A DNA stretch of 64,000 nucleotides from Streptomyces jumonjinensis. Its GTDB lineage: Bacteria; Actinomycetota; Actinomycetes; Streptomycetales; Streptomycetaceae. The stretch is from assembly GCF_009600885.1 (NCBI RefSeq), contig NZ_VCLA01000164.1, forward strand, positions 16,619 through 80,618, read 5' to 3'. Positions 37,056 through 44,804 of this stretch are shown piece after piece; within the stretch, counting starts at the first letter, position 1, and each line of letters starts with the position of its first letter. Made by a program: the position numbers and the translations under genes. The notes beneath the pieces are model-generated. The model did not search any database and was not told the origin of the DNA. It saw only the letters and a list, made by a program, of their open reading frames with translations.

Positions 37056-37361
37056 ATGACCGAGCAGCAGTGGACCATCGACTCCATCGCCCACGCCCTA
37101 CCAGAACCCGCACTTCGGCAGCAGTTCCTCGCCGAAGTGAACCTCGCGCCACTGGCCGCGGTCCCCGGCGTGCTGGACCGCTGGGTCAGCACCGTGACCG
37201 AGTGGCAGGCCGCCGAGCGCCGACTCGACCACATCGTCGACCACATCGCCCGCCACGGCGAACCGCCGGCCGGCCACCAGCCGACCGACGCGGCGGCCGA
37301 CGCAACCGACGACTTCCTCCAGCAGCTCAGTGCCAGCAGCAGGGAGGGACGGGCCGCGTGA
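37056..37361 (+). CDS. Antitoxin-like small protein paired with RelE-like protein
   Basis: A 101-residue protein from ATG 37056 with GAAGGGAAG upstream. Helical and mildly acidic (S-I-A-H-A-L-P-E-P-A-L-R-Q-Q-F-L; W-Q-A-A-E-R-R-L-D-H-I-V-D-H). The stop overlaps the start of the RelE-like gene by 4 bp. Order and coupling fit a type II antitoxin, but no canonical DNA-binding fold is obvious. Function inferred from context. Confidence 0.55.
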   Translation: MTEQQWTIDSIAHALPEPALRQQFLAEVNLAPLAAVPGVLDRWVSTVTEWQAAERRLDHIVDHIARHGEPPAGHQPTDAAADATDDFLQQLSASSREGRAA

Positions 37362-37615
37362 CCTGGCGTGTCATCATCCCCACCGATTTCCAGCAGCGGA
37401 TCTGGGACCTCCCGCCCGGCCCGCGTTCGGCGCTTCACGACTTCGTCGCCGAGCGGCTGAGGATCGACCCGCATGCGGCGACCAGCCCTTACGGGCAGGA
37501 TCCCGGCGGCCCGGTGCAGGTGCGGACGGCTGCGGTCGGCCCGTTGATCACCGCGTGGATCGTCAGCGCGAAGAGCGGCGACATCACACTCGTCGAACTG
37601 GTCCACGCAGGCTGA
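37358..37615 (+). CDS. RelE/ParE-superfamily toxin-like protein
   Basis: An 85-residue protein from GTG 37358. Its layout matches RelE/ParE folds: an N-terminal strand W-R-V-I-I-P, two helices (F-Q-Q-R-I-W-D-L and R-S-A-L-H-D-F-V-A-E-R-L), then strands V-Q-V-R-T-A-A and I-T-A-W-I-V-S and a C-terminal I-T-L-V-E-L-V-H. RelE members cleave ribosome-bound mRNA; ParE members inhibit gyrase. The catalytic residues are not clear. A strong terminator follows. Confidence 0.58.
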   Translation: MTWRVIIPTDFQQRIWDLPPGPRSALHDFVAERLRIDPHAATSPYGQDPGGPVQVRTAAVGPLITAWIVSAKSGDITLVELVHAG

Positions 37616-37629
37616 CCCCCGGCACGACA

Positions 37630-37658
37630 GAGCCCCCGACCGCGGTGGTCGGGGGCTC
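37630..37658. terminator. Bidirectional terminator between convergent genes
   Basis: GAGCCCCCGACC (37630-37641) pairs with GGTCGGGGGCTC (37647-37658), 12 bp perfect, 5-nt loop. It separates the rightward early operon from the leftward four-gene island. Confidence 0.82.
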
Positions 37659-37672
37659 ACTGCTGCCCGGGG

Positions 37673-37984
37673 TTACGGCATCCATTCCTCCACCGTGACC
37701 CAGCCGTCTCCGCTCCTCCGGATCTCACCGGCGGGCCGGTCGACGTGGAACTGATGCCTGCACGGATACACATCGACCCGAATCGCCATCGGCTCGTCGA
37801 AGACGGACCACCCCACTTGCTCGGCGGGCGCGTCGCATTCCGGGCAGCCGGGGAGAGGCACGCGGGCCTCGCCGTCGACCAGCCGATGGATCTGCTCGGA
37901 GTGAATGTAGTGGTCGCGCTTCTCGAACGCGGCGTGGAAGGCCATGGCGCGGGCCCCGTCGAGCGGGATCTCCTCGGTGCTCAC
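37673..37984 (-). CDS. Small protein with CxxC...C/H metal motif
   Basis: A 103-residue protein from GTG 37984, GTGA-overlapped with the upstream gene. It has P-G-C-P-E-C-D-A-P and P-C-R-H-Q-F-H, a probable zinc site between beta strands (A-I-R-V-D-V-Y). Last gene of the leftward island. No family known. Confidence 0.6.
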   Translation of the reverse strand: MSTEEIPLDGARAMAFHAAFEKRDHYIHSEQIHRLVDGEARVPLPGCPECDAPAEQVGWSVFDEPMAIRVDVYPCRHQFHVDRPAGEIRRSGDGWVTVEEWMP

Positions 37985-38805
37985 AGCCGCCACGCTTCCC
38001 GGTAGTCGGGATGATCGGTGTAGGGCAGAGCGAGCAAGGCCGCTGCTCGGCCCAGGCCGTTGGCCCAGCCGCCTGCCCATTCGTAGCTGGCGCCCTCGTT
38101 GTGTATGACCTCTGCGTACTCGGTCAGCACCCGCCGCTTGGCGTCGATCTCCCGCAGTACCCGGGCCGGATCGTGGCGGGCGATGTGCCCAGCCGCAGCA
38201 GCGGGCACCTCGTCCGTGTCGATCGCGAACTGCGGCAGCAGCGTGCCGATGTTCGTCGGGAACTCCTCCACGCTCCGCAGGCAGAAGCGGTTGTTCTCCT
38301 CCGCGTCGGTGAGCATCGGCCCCCGCGCCGGGTCCGGCTCGACAGGGGTGTCCGTTCCGGGCTCAACCCACTGCCAGTGCACGCCCCCCGGCTGAGCGGG
38401 CCCTTCCCCTCCGTCTCGGCTCGCTTCTACCGCCCACAGCTCGTCCTCGTCGTAGCGGGCGGTCAGGAAGTCGACAAGATCATGCACCGGGGCCTCCTCG
38501 GCTACTTGGGCGCGGCTGACGGGTACGGCCTCGCCAGCCTTCAGGGCCTCCTCCGACTCCACGGTCAGCCCGTGTGCGGTCAGCGCCTCCCGGATTCGGC
38601 CCGGGATCGCTGCCGCGCCCGCACGCTCACCGGGCGCGACGCCGACCTTCACGACCACGGTCCCGTCCACCGTCCACACCTCCACATCCGGCACCGTCGG
38701 CAGCCCCGGGTGAGCGTCGACCCGGAGTCCGGCCGCCCGCAGCGCGTCCCGTACCTCCCCGACGCTGAGCATGCTCACCGTCACGGTGGCGTAATGGCTG
38801 CTCAC
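37981..38805 (-). CDS. DUF6221 domain protein with extra N-terminal domain
   Basis: A 274-residue protein from GTG 38805. Residues about 108-274 are a DUF6221-type domain: L-V-D-F-L-T-A-R-Y-D-E-D-E at its start, A-R-H-D-P-A-R-V-L-R-E-I-D-A-K-R-R in the middle and L-P-Y-T-D-H-P-D-Y-R-E-A-W at the end. Residues 1-100 are an added alpha/beta domain (V-G-E-V-R-D-A-L-R-A-A-G-L-R-V). DUF6221 proteins are frequent in Streptomyces phages; function unknown. Coupled to both neighbours by 4-bp overlaps. A second DUF6221 copy is at 49879. Confidence 0.75.
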   Translation of the reverse strand: MSSHYATVTVSMLSVGEVRDALRAAGLRVDAHPGLPTVPDVEVWTVDGTVVVKVGVAPGERAGAAAIPGRIREALTAHGLTVESEEALKAGEAVPVSRAQVAEEAPVHDLVDFLTARYDEDELWAVEASRDGGEGPAQPGGVHWQWVEPGTDTPVEPDPARGPMLTDAEENNRFCLRSVEEFPTNIGTLLPQFAIDTDEVPAAAAGHIARHDPARVLREIDAKRRVLTEYAEVIHNEGASYEWAGGWANGLGRAAALLALPYTDHPDYREAWRL

Positions 38806-39399
38806 GAGCTCTCCTCCGTCTCGCCCTTCTTTGGGCGCTTGTTACCGCGCAGCCCCTTGGCGATCTGCTGAGCGCGGGTGAAGTGCACCCCCATCACGTC
38901 GCCGATCTCCTGCCAGGTCTTCCCCTGATTGCGCAGATTCAGGACCCGTTGCTGACGGATCTCTCTCAGTCGGGCGCTTCAGCTGCTCGGAATACGGGAC
39001 GAGAACGACAAGGGGCCGCTGCTTCCTCGTCAGAACGACGGGCGGACCTCCGCCCGCGATGGCGTCAATCGTGCTGATGGGGTCCGAACGGAACTCCGTC
39101 ATGGTCATGGTCGCAGCTGGAACCTCCCCGAGCAGGTAGACGGGCCACTGCACCCCCGCCTCGTTGTAGCGCGGCCTCTCCCGTTCGATTGCCCACTCCT
39201 CCGCCGCAAGTGCCCCTGCTCGGTCTGTGAACCACTCAACCTCGCGGACGGCCACCTGCGGCCACCACCACTTCTCTCTGCGGTGCTGCCTGAAGCGCAT
39301 CTTCGGATCGTGCGCCACCCCTACATATAGAAGCTGGTCACCCGAGTCGAACAGGCGGTACACGGCCGTCCGGCGCACTTCACTCTGGCTGCTGCTCAT
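38802..39399 (-). pseudogene. GIY-YIG / Phd-like / HTH protein, frameshifted
   Basis: The frame from ATG 39399 begins with a GIY-YIG nuclease domain (V-Y-R-L-F...L-L-Y-V-G-V-A, R-F-R-Q-H, A-A-E-E-W-A-I-E). A Phd/YefM-like antitoxin segment follows (T-M-T-E-F-R-S-D-P...V-V-L-T-R-K-Q-R-P-L-V-V-L-V). After about residue 145 the frame becomes low in meaning, while the next frame encodes a clear HTH (L-N-L-R-N-Q-G-K-T-W-Q-E-I-G-D-V-M-G-V). That frame ends at 38802, exactly overlapping the next gene's start. Skipping one base near 38969-38975 restores one protein of about 198 residues. Mutation, sequencing error or recoding cannot be separated here. Confidence 0.65.
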
Positions 39400-39700
39400 G
39401 ACTCTCCTTGGTCTTCGGCTTCGGCCGGGAAGACCATCTGCCCGCGCCCCGCTCGATGTCCTGCACGGTCCCCAGGGACACGCCCAACTCGGCGGCGATC
39501 TTCCGATACGGGACCTTCTGCGCCCGTAGATCGAGCACGACCTGACGCCGGTACTCCATGAACCGCTTGTTCCGCTCCGCCTGATCCTTGAGTAGCTGGC
39601 CGATTGCGCGCGCTCGCGCCAAGGGGTCCGTCATCTCCTCAACTGCACCAAGGGCCTCGAACACACGCTGCGCCTCCTCCTCGATCGGATTCTCGGCCAT
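39380..39700 (-). CDS. HTH protein, first gene of the leftward island
   Basis: A 106-residue protein from ATG 39700. A helical N-terminus (A-R-A-I-G-Q-L-L-K-D-Q-A-E-R-N-K) is followed by the HTH V-P-Y-R-K-I-A-A-E-L-G-V-S-L-G-T-V-Q-D-I-E. It overlaps the GIY-YIG gene by 20 bp. An 18-bp perfect palindrome lies 35 bp upstream, so it probably represses its own island. Confidence 0.75.
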   Translation of the reverse strand: MAENPIEEEAQRVFEALGAVEEMTDPLARARAIGQLLKDQAERNKRFMEYRRQVVLDLRAQKVPYRKIAAELGVSLGTVQDIERGAGRWSSRPKPKTKESHEQQPE

Positions 39701-39734
39701 CCCGTCCTCATTTCCGGGGAGCCGCTTGCGTCAG

Positions 39735-39752
39735 TGTATGGGAGCCCATACA
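39735..39752. promoter_or_regulatory. 18-bp perfect palindromic operator
   Basis: TGTATGGGAGCCCATACA: two 8-bp arms with a 2-bp centre, between the divergent leftward island and the rightward membrane module. TACACT on the minus strand, overlapping its edge, could be a -10. The length fits a dimeric HTH repressor, most likely the adjacent HTH protein. Confidence 0.72.
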
Positions 39753-39783
39753 TTGGCATCAAGCAGTCCAGCTGAACGCAGTT

Positions 39784-39820
39784 GGCCCCGGCCGGAGTTG
39801 CACCTCCATTGGCCGGGGCC
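39784..39820 (+). terminator. Gene-start-proximal hairpin
   Basis: GGCCCCGGCC (39784-39793) with GGCCGGGGCC (39811-39820), with an inner GGAG/CTCC pairing in the 17-nt loop. A 36-nt A/C-rich linker follows to ATG 39857. Confidence 0.72.
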
Positions 39821-39856
39821 GGACCCACCTCAACCACTACGAAAAGGCAGGTCCTC

Positions 39857-40510
39857 ATGGATCGTATCTCCGTCACCGCGTCTCGTCGCCTGGTCGCCGC
39901 CGGTCACCGGCACGGCACTGGCCCTCTGGCCGTGATGTCGGCCGCCGACCTGGCTGCTCACGCTGCCGCGTCCCACGTCCGGCCCACCGTCACCGTCATC
40001 CCTGGCGACTTCCGGCTCACGCGGCACGCCATCACCGCCTGGACCCGTACCAGTCCCGGCCGCCAGCAGCTCATCATCGACCTCGCCGAGCAGTACCTCG
40101 CGCAGATCGACCGCCCCGCGATCCCCGGCCTCCACGACACCTCCGCCAGCAGCACCACACGCAACCGGATCTACGCCTACGACCTCCACGACGGGCAGAC
40201 GATCACCCACCACCTCGGCCTCAGCGGCATCCACCCCGCCACCGGACAGCTCGCCACCATCTGCCGCGCCCTCGTCGCCCACACCCACGAGACCGCCGAC
40301 CTCCCCCAGATCCCCTCGGCCGACGACATCGCCGCCGCCGAACACGACGCCCGCGCCGAGCTCGTCACCGCCTACATCACCGCCACCGCCCGCCACGATC
40401 AGGTCACTGCCGCGCACATCCGCTACGAAGCCACCCTCTGGGACCTCACCAACAACGGCCCGTCCCTGATCGCCGAGCTCGACGGCACCCGCGAGACGGC
40501 CGCCGCGTGA
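39857..40510 (+). CDS. Phage/mobile-element protein of unknown function
   Basis: A 217-residue protein from ATG 39857. Soluble and alpha-rich, with H-A-I-T-A-W-T-R-T-S-P-G-R-Q-Q near residue 60 and a long C-terminal helical region (A-E-H-D-A-R-A-E-L-V-T). It is the first gene of the rightward accessory module. I do not recognise a family. Confidence 0.6.
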   Translation: MDRISVTASRRLVAAGHRHGTGPLAVMSAADLAAHAAASHVRPTVTVIPGDFRLTRHAITAWTRTSPGRQQLIIDLAEQYLAQIDRPAIPGLHDTSASSTTRNRIYAYDLHDGQTITHHLGLSGIHPATGQLATICRALVAHTHETADLPQIPSADDIAAAEHDARAELVTAYITATARHDQVTAAHIRYEATLWDLTNNGPSLIAELDGTRETAAA

Positions 40511-40674
40511 TGACCCACACCGACCCCGAGCAGCCGGACGAACAGCCAGCCCCGGCGGACCCGACCGTCGCCGAAACCGGCCTCCCCACCGTCACCCCCG
40601 CTGCTCTCCGCGCCGACTACGACAGCTACGCCGAAGGCCGCGCCCGCCGCGAACGCCAGTGGAGGACCCGATGA
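40510..40674 (+). CDS. Small acidic protein (54 aa)
   Basis: From ATG 40510 overlapping the previous stop by 1 bp. Acidic/Pro-rich first half, then L-R-A-D-Y-D-S-Y-A-E-G-R-A-R-R-E. No family. Confidence 0.52.
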   Translation: MTHTDPEQPDEQPAPADPTVAETGLPTVTPAALRADYDSYAEGRARRERQWRTR

Positions 40675-40823
40675 GCCCCGCCCCCCTCCCGCACCGCGAC
40701 CCCGGCGGCACCTTCGAAACGAACCCGCTGCCGCCCCCGGACCCCCGCCCCACCGAGGACCCCATCGGATTCCTCCGCGCCGCCAGCGCCTCCAGCCCCA
40801 ACCGGCTCGACCACGACGACTAG
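40671..40823 (+). CDS. Small Pro-rich protein (50 aa)
   Basis: From ATG 40671 (ATGA overlap). Extremely Pro-rich (N-P-L-P-P-P-D-P-R-P) and probably disordered. Supported by coupling only. Confidence 0.45.
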   Translation: MSPAPLPHRDPGGTFETNPLPPPDPRPTEDPIGFLRAASASSPNRLDHDD

Positions 40824-40835
40824 CCACCCAGACCG

Positions 40836-40872
40836 CCGCGCCCCGGCACCACCCCCGCCAGCCGGGGCGCGG
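40836..40872 (+). terminator. Gene-start-proximal hairpin
   Basis: CCGCGCCCCGGC (40836-40847) with GCCGGGGCGCGG (40861-40872), 12 bp perfect, 13-nt C/A loop, 30-nt linker to GTG 40903. Confidence 0.75.
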
Positions 40873-40902
40873 CACCCCGAACCAGCTGAAAGGCCCGACC
40901 TC

Positions 40903-40998
40903 GTGATCTACATCGCCATCGTCCTGTCGATGCTCGCCCTCGCCGGACTCATCGCCTTCACGATCTACGCCCTGCTCTGGCCCACCAGCCGCCGCTGA
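40903..40998 (+). CDS. Single-span membrane micropeptide (31 aa)
   Basis: From GTG 40903, preceded by GAAAGG. One uninterrupted hydrophobic helix (residues 2-26, I-Y-I-A-I-V-L-S-M-L) ends in a basic S-R-R. Its own hairpin leader and its place in a membrane-protein module argue that it is translated. Confidence 0.55.
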   Translation: MIYIAIVLSMLALAGLIAFTIYALLWPTSRR

Positions 40999-41004
40999 AC
41001 CGCC

Positions 41005-41044
41005 CCCCGGCCAGTCCCGCGCGGCACGGCCGCGCCCGCCGGGG
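41005..41044 (+). terminator. Two-tier gene-start-proximal hairpin
   Basis: Outer stem CCCCGGC/GCCGGGG (41005-41011 with 41038-41044) and inner stem GCGCGGC/GCCGCGC (41019-41025 with 41029-41035). 49 nt before ATG 41094. Confidence 0.68.
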
Positions 41045-41093
41045 AATGGGCGGGCCCGGCCATCCCAACCGACCACCGACCCGGAGAACCGCC

Positions 41094-41546
41094 ATGCCAT
41101 ACGACCCCGACACCGCCCTCGACCGCGCCCACGACGAAGTCCGCGCCGAAATCGCCCGCGTCGACAACAAAGTCGGCCTCCTCCTCGCCTTCAACGGCGC
41201 CGTCCTCCTCGCCGTCGGAGCCCTCGCCAAAGACCTCCACGACATTGCCCTCGCCGCACAGATCACCGGCAGCCTCGGAATCGTCACCCTCGGCGGATCC
41301 ATCACCCTCCTTCTCCACGCCGTCCGGCCCCGCCTCGGCGGCAACGCGCCAGCAGGGTTCCCCCTGTGGGCCACCCAGACCAGCTTCGAGATCCGCCGCG
41401 AACTCGCCACCGACAGCCGGGCCGACGACATCGCAACCCTCTCCCGCATCGCCCTCGCCAAATACCGCAAGCTCCAACGCGCCGTCGACCTCACCCGCGC
41501 CGGCAACCTCACCATCCTTCTCGCCGCCGCCCTCGCCACCATCTGA
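41094..41546 (+). CDS. PycTM-like (DUF5706) membrane protein 1
   Basis: A 150-residue protein from ATG 41094 with GGAG upstream. An N-terminal helix (D-T-A-L-D-R-A-H-D-E-V-R-A-E-I) leads into two hydrophobic spans (about 27-46 and 52-78), a soluble helix, and a third hydrophobic stretch at the end. This matches the architecture and the K-V-G-L-L-L-A-F-N-G motif of the DUF5706 / Pycsar transmembrane effector family. No cyclic-nucleotide cyclase is nearby, so a Pycsar role is unproven. It is in a module resembling plasmid spread genes. A paralogue is at 46097. Confidence 0.72.
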   Translation: MPYDPDTALDRAHDEVRAEIARVDNKVGLLLAFNGAVLLAVGALAKDLHDIALAAQITGSLGIVTLGGSITLLLHAVRPRLGGNAPAGFPLWATQTSFEIRRELATDSRADDIATLSRIALAKYRKLQRAVDLTRAGNLTILLAAALATI

Positions 41547-41557
41547 CGGAGACCACC

Positions 41558-42577
41558 GTGCTCGCCCGCCTCTTTCGTCGCGCCAAGAAGCCCAAGAAGC
41601 CCAAGCCGCCCCCGACCGCCCGGCCCGCGTACACCGGCACCGGTGCCCCGCGGATCCTCATCGGGGCCGTCCTCCTCGCCGCCCTCTCCCTCGCCTGGTC
41701 TGGCTACGCGATCACCGACCTCATGGAATCCGGACCCTTCGGCCTGTCCGTCGCCTTCGCCGGTGACATCGGCTGGCTCACCGTCCTCTGGGCCGAATAC
41801 CACCGCGTGCCCGTCGCCGGCCGCACCTGGATCCCCCGCGCCGCGGGATGGGCCATCGCCCTCGGAGTCGGCGCACTCCTCGTCCTCCATGGCATCGAGG
41901 AAGACCACCTCGGGCAAACGATCGCTGGCCCGCTCGTCGTCCTCGTCGGCAAAGGTGTCTGGGAGATCGCCCTGCCCGCCCTCCGCGACCCCACCCGGCT
42001 CACCGACGAACAGCAGGCCGAGATCCACTCCGTGATGCGCGACAGCGAGCACACCGCCCGCATCAACGCCGCACGCCGCACCCAGGTCCAGGCGGAGGCC
42101 GACGCCGCGATCGAGCGCATCCGGCAGCAGGCCCGCATCACCGCCGCCCGCGACCAAGCCGACTTCGAGATCGCCCTCGACCGGCTGGAGATGCGCGCCG
42201 AGATCGACCGCCGCTCGCCGCTTGCGCTCAGCTACGCGGCTCAGCCCGCTGACCCCCAGGCTCAACCGGCGGCTGAGCGTACTGAGCCCCCTGCTGAGCC
42301 TGTCGAGCCCGAGCCCTCCACGGCCCCTCTTGTTCTCACGTCGTCGCTGGCCAGTCCCACTGAGCCCCCGGCCCAGCCCGGTGAGCCCTTCGGGTTCTCC
42401 GCGCACCTGTCCGCCCAGTCGGCGCAGCGCTTCGCCGCCGTCGAGAAGGTGGCTGAGCTCTTGGATCAGGACCCGGGGCTCACCTCGGCTCAGGTCGCTG
42501 AGCGCCTGGAGGTCAGCTCGGCGACCGCGAAGCGGTACCTCCGCGAAGCCCGGACGCCCAGGAGGCCCCGGCCATGA
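41558..42577 (+). CDS. SpdB-like membrane protein with C-terminal HTH
   Basis: A 339-residue protein from GTG 41558 with GGAG upstream. Lys/Pro-rich start (K-K-P-K-K-P-K-P), four hydrophobic spans (about 28-130), then a long charged helix (about 145-215, I-N-A-A-R-R-T-Q-V-Q-A-E-A-D), a Pro/Glu-rich linker, and an HTH at the end (L-T-S-A-Q-V-A-E-R-L-E-V-S-S-A-T-A-K-R-Y-L). This plan is that of SpdB-type proteins of Streptomyces conjugative elements, which assist intramycelial plasmid spread. Why a phage would carry it is open. Confidence 0.68.
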   Translation: MLARLFRRAKKPKKPKPPPTARPAYTGTGAPRILIGAVLLAALSLAWSGYAITDLMESGPFGLSVAFAGDIGWLTVLWAEYHRVPVAGRTWIPRAAGWAIALGVGALLVLHGIEEDHLGQTIAGPLVVLVGKGVWEIALPALRDPTRLTDEQQAEIHSVMRDSEHTARINAARRTQVQAEADAAIERIRQQARITAARDQADFEIALDRLEMRAEIDRRSPLALSYAAQPADPQAQPAAERTEPPAEPVEPEPSTAPLVLTSSLASPTEPPAQPGEPFGFSAHLSAQSAQRFAAVEKVAELLDQDPGLTSAQVAERLEVSSATAKRYLREARTPRRPRP

Positions 42578-42792
42578 CCGCCCCCGCGGGGGAGTGGACT
42601 CTCCGCGACCTGGCCGACGCCTGGCACGCCTGCGCCGTCCTCGGCCTCCTCAACCCCACCGCCGCGGTCCTGACCGAGGGCTACGGCCTGATGTTCGCCG
42701 CCCTCTCTCTCGCCGCCGGCCGGACGCGCCCCGCGCTCACCGTCGCCGCCGGCACCACCCTCGCCCTGACCATCAGCCACCTCATCCACTGA
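42574..42792 (+). CDS. Small membrane protein
   Basis: A 72-residue protein from ATG 42574 (ATGA overlap). Two hydrophobic spans: A-W-H-A-C-A-V-L-G-L-L and a C-terminal T-V-A-A-G-T-T-L-A-L-T-I. Part of the membrane-protein operon. Confidence 0.58.
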   Translation: MTAPAGEWTLRDLADAWHACAVLGLLNPTAAVLTEGYGLMFAALSLAAGRTRPALTVAAGTTLALTISHLIH

Positions 42793-42801
42793 GAGCCCGC
42801 G

Positions 42802-43479
42802 ATGACCAGCAGCGCACCGGACGCGGACGAGAACCGCGTCCGCCACTACCTCCTCAGCCTCCGCGGCGAACCCGGAACGGGCACCGCAGACACGGCAGCC
42901 GTGGACACTCCCGACGAAACCCCGGACAAGCAGGACGAACCGAAAGGCGAGATCGCCGAGGCGTTCACCGCCGCCGTACCGAACCGGCGACTCCGCTGGC
43001 TCGCCTACAACGGCACCGCCGCCGCACTCGGCCACGCCGCCCTGTGGGGCATCACCGGAAACTTCATGGCCGGACCGGACGCCCTCGCCGTCGGCACGAT
43101 CTCGCTCGTACCCCTCGGCGTCGCCGCCGTCACCGCCGGGGCCGCGTACGCCGGATGGCGCGCCGGCGGCGCCCTCCAGACGATCCTCCGCGGTCTCCCG
43201 GTCGCCGCCATGGACCGCGCCCGCCCGGCCGCCGCGTTCGCCGGGGCGTTCTGGGCACAGGGCACCGGCCCGTTCCTGTCGGAAGCCCTGACTCAAGTCC
43301 ATCCGTGGCCCCAGTTCTTCGCCCCGCTGATCATCGCCGGGGGTGCCGCGGTGGCCTGCTGGGCGCTCCTTGACCGCCGCACCACCGGCTGGCATCCAGT
43401 CCTTCGGTGGGCCGCCCGCATCCCCCTCGCCACCATCGTCCTCTCCTCCGCCCTCTACGCCCCCGGAGCCCTGCTGTGA
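42802..43479 (+). CDS. Polytopic membrane protein of spread-like module
   Basis: A 225-residue protein from ATG 42802. Acidic cytoplasmic start (about 1-60), then four to five hydrophobic spans with Gly/Ala-rich packing (A-A-V-T-A-G-A-A-Y-A-G-W-R-A-G-G). No family recognised. Its stop overlaps the next GTG. Confidence 0.62.
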   Translation: MTSSAPDADENRVRHYLLSLRGEPGTGTADTAAVDTPDETPDKQDEPKGEIAEAFTAAVPNRRLRWLAYNGTAAALGHAALWGITGNFMAGPDALAVGTISLVPLGVAAVTAGAAYAGWRAGGALQTILRGLPVAAMDRARPAAAFAGAFWAQGTGPFLSEALTQVHPWPQFFAPLIIAGGAAVACWALLDRRTTGWHPVLRWAARIPLATIVLSSALYAPGALL

Positions 43480-43934
43480 CCGCCCTCCTCCTCGTCGCCG
43501 CCGACCAGACCCTGGCCGCCGGGCCCGTCCTCGGGAGCGTGGGCATGTCCGGCCTCACCATCACCACCGGCATCGTCCTCCTCGCCGGACTCCGCGGATC
43601 CGACCGCATCGAGCTCACCCGCGACAAAGCAGGCGGGATCGGCATCGTGTTTGGGACCCTCGCTGCCGCAGCAGGCGACATGTGGGGCGACGTCGCGGAA
43701 GGCGTCGCCGAAGTGCCGGCCGCGTTGGTTGAGGGCACCGCCGCCGGGGACGTCGGCCTGGGGCTCACCGCCCTCGCCCTCACCGCCACAATGTTCCTCT
43801 TCAAATGGGAAAAACTGGTCATCCCGTCCGTGCTGGGGATCTCCGCCGGCGTCACCTACGGGCAGGCCGGAGGGATCTGGGGCATCGGATCCACCCTCGT
43901 CGTCAAGCTCGCCGGCGTCCTGGGGGCGCTGTGA
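43476..43934 (+). CDS. Polytopic membrane protein of spread-like module
   Basis: A 152-residue protein from GTG 43476. About four hydrophobic segments, including L-T-I-T-T-G-I-V-L-L-A-G-L and L-G-L-T-A-L-A-L-T-A-T-M-F-L-F. Overlapping ends indicate co-translation with both neighbours. No family. Confidence 0.6.
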   Translation: MTALLLVAADQTLAAGPVLGSVGMSGLTITTGIVLLAGLRGSDRIELTRDKAGGIGIVFGTLAAAAGDMWGDVAEGVAEVPAALVEGTAAGDVGLGLTALALTATMFLFKWEKLVIPSVLGISAGVTYGQAGGIWGIGSTLVVKLAGVLGAL

Positions 43935-44752
43935 CCACCATCAGCGAGGTCCGCACCGTCACCCGCGGCAGCTGGGCCGCGATCACCGCCCTCTACCGGG
44001 GATCCGTGGTCCTCGCCGGACGGATCTGCCGGTGCATCGGCCGCAGCATCGCCTGGGCCTGGTCCCAGGCCGGGGCGGTACCGGCGCCCGAGCCCGCCGA
44101 AGACGAGCCCGAGAAGCCGCCAGGGAAACGGTCCTTCGGCGAGACCGCCGCGATATTCGGTCTCGGGGCCCTCCTCGCCTCAGGGGCGATCAGCACCATC
44201 GCCGCGCTGATCGCCGACCAGCTGGCCGACATTCACGTCAGCGATCCCGTACAAGGCGTGATCACCACCGCCGGGGGAGCGGGCTGGGCCGCCGCCGCAT
44301 GGGCCGTCGCCCCGCCCCCCGGACCCCGGAAACCCCGCGACAAAGAAGCCCCACCGCCGTCCGAGGAACCCGTCGACCCCGCCGCCGAACCCCCCACCCG
44401 GGACACCGTCGCGGCACTCCTCCGCGACCTCTCCGGTCCCACCGGCGGAGTCCACCTCAAGACCCTCGCCGGGGCCCTCCCCGGCGGGCCATGGACCACC
44501 GGACAAGTGCGGGACCTCCTCACCGGCATGAGCATCCCCGTGCGGGCCGGCGTGAGGATGCCCGGCCGATCGGGCCTGGAGGGCGTCCACCGGGACGACG
44601 TCCCCCCACCCCCTCCCCCCACCCCGGGGGGTGTTGTTGCCGCAGGTCAGCCCGGCAACAACAACACCAACAACGGCGTCACGGTGGAACGTCGAGAGGG
44701 GATGACGATCATCAAAGACCCGGCCGACCACACCCGGCACCACACCGTCTGA
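43931..44752 (+). CDS. Membrane protein with C-terminal soluble domain
   Basis: A 273-residue protein from GTG 43931. Hydrophobic segments near 30-50, 72-97 and 110-125 are followed by a Pro-rich linker and a soluble winged-helix-like region (H-L-K-T-L-A-G-A-L-P-G-G-P-W-T-T-G-Q-V-R). A Pro run and an Asn-rich patch (N-N-N-T-N-N) precede the C-terminus. It could couple the membrane to DNA, as expected for a spread or partition helper. No family recognised. Confidence 0.58.
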   Translation: MTTISEVRTVTRGSWAAITALYRGSVVLAGRICRCIGRSIAWAWSQAGAVPAPEPAEDEPEKPPGKRSFGETAAIFGLGALLASGAISTIAALIADQLADIHVSDPVQGVITTAGGAGWAAAAWAVAPPPGPRKPRDKEAPPPSEEPVDPAAEPPTRDTVAALLRDLSGPTGGVHLKTLAGALPGGPWTTGQVRDLLTGMSIPVRAGVRMPGRSGLEGVHRDDVPPPPPPTPGGVVAAGQPGNNNTNNGVTVERREGMTIIKDPADHTRHHTV

Positions 44753-44804
44753 TCTTGGTCCGCCACCCGGTGCGACCCGCATCAACAACCCGAAGGAGCA
44801 CACG

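Noticed and set aside
39857..44752. Integrative conjugative element instead of a phage
   Set aside because: No TraB/FtsK-type translocase or relaxase is present, while complete terminase, portal, capsid and tail genes follow in phage order.
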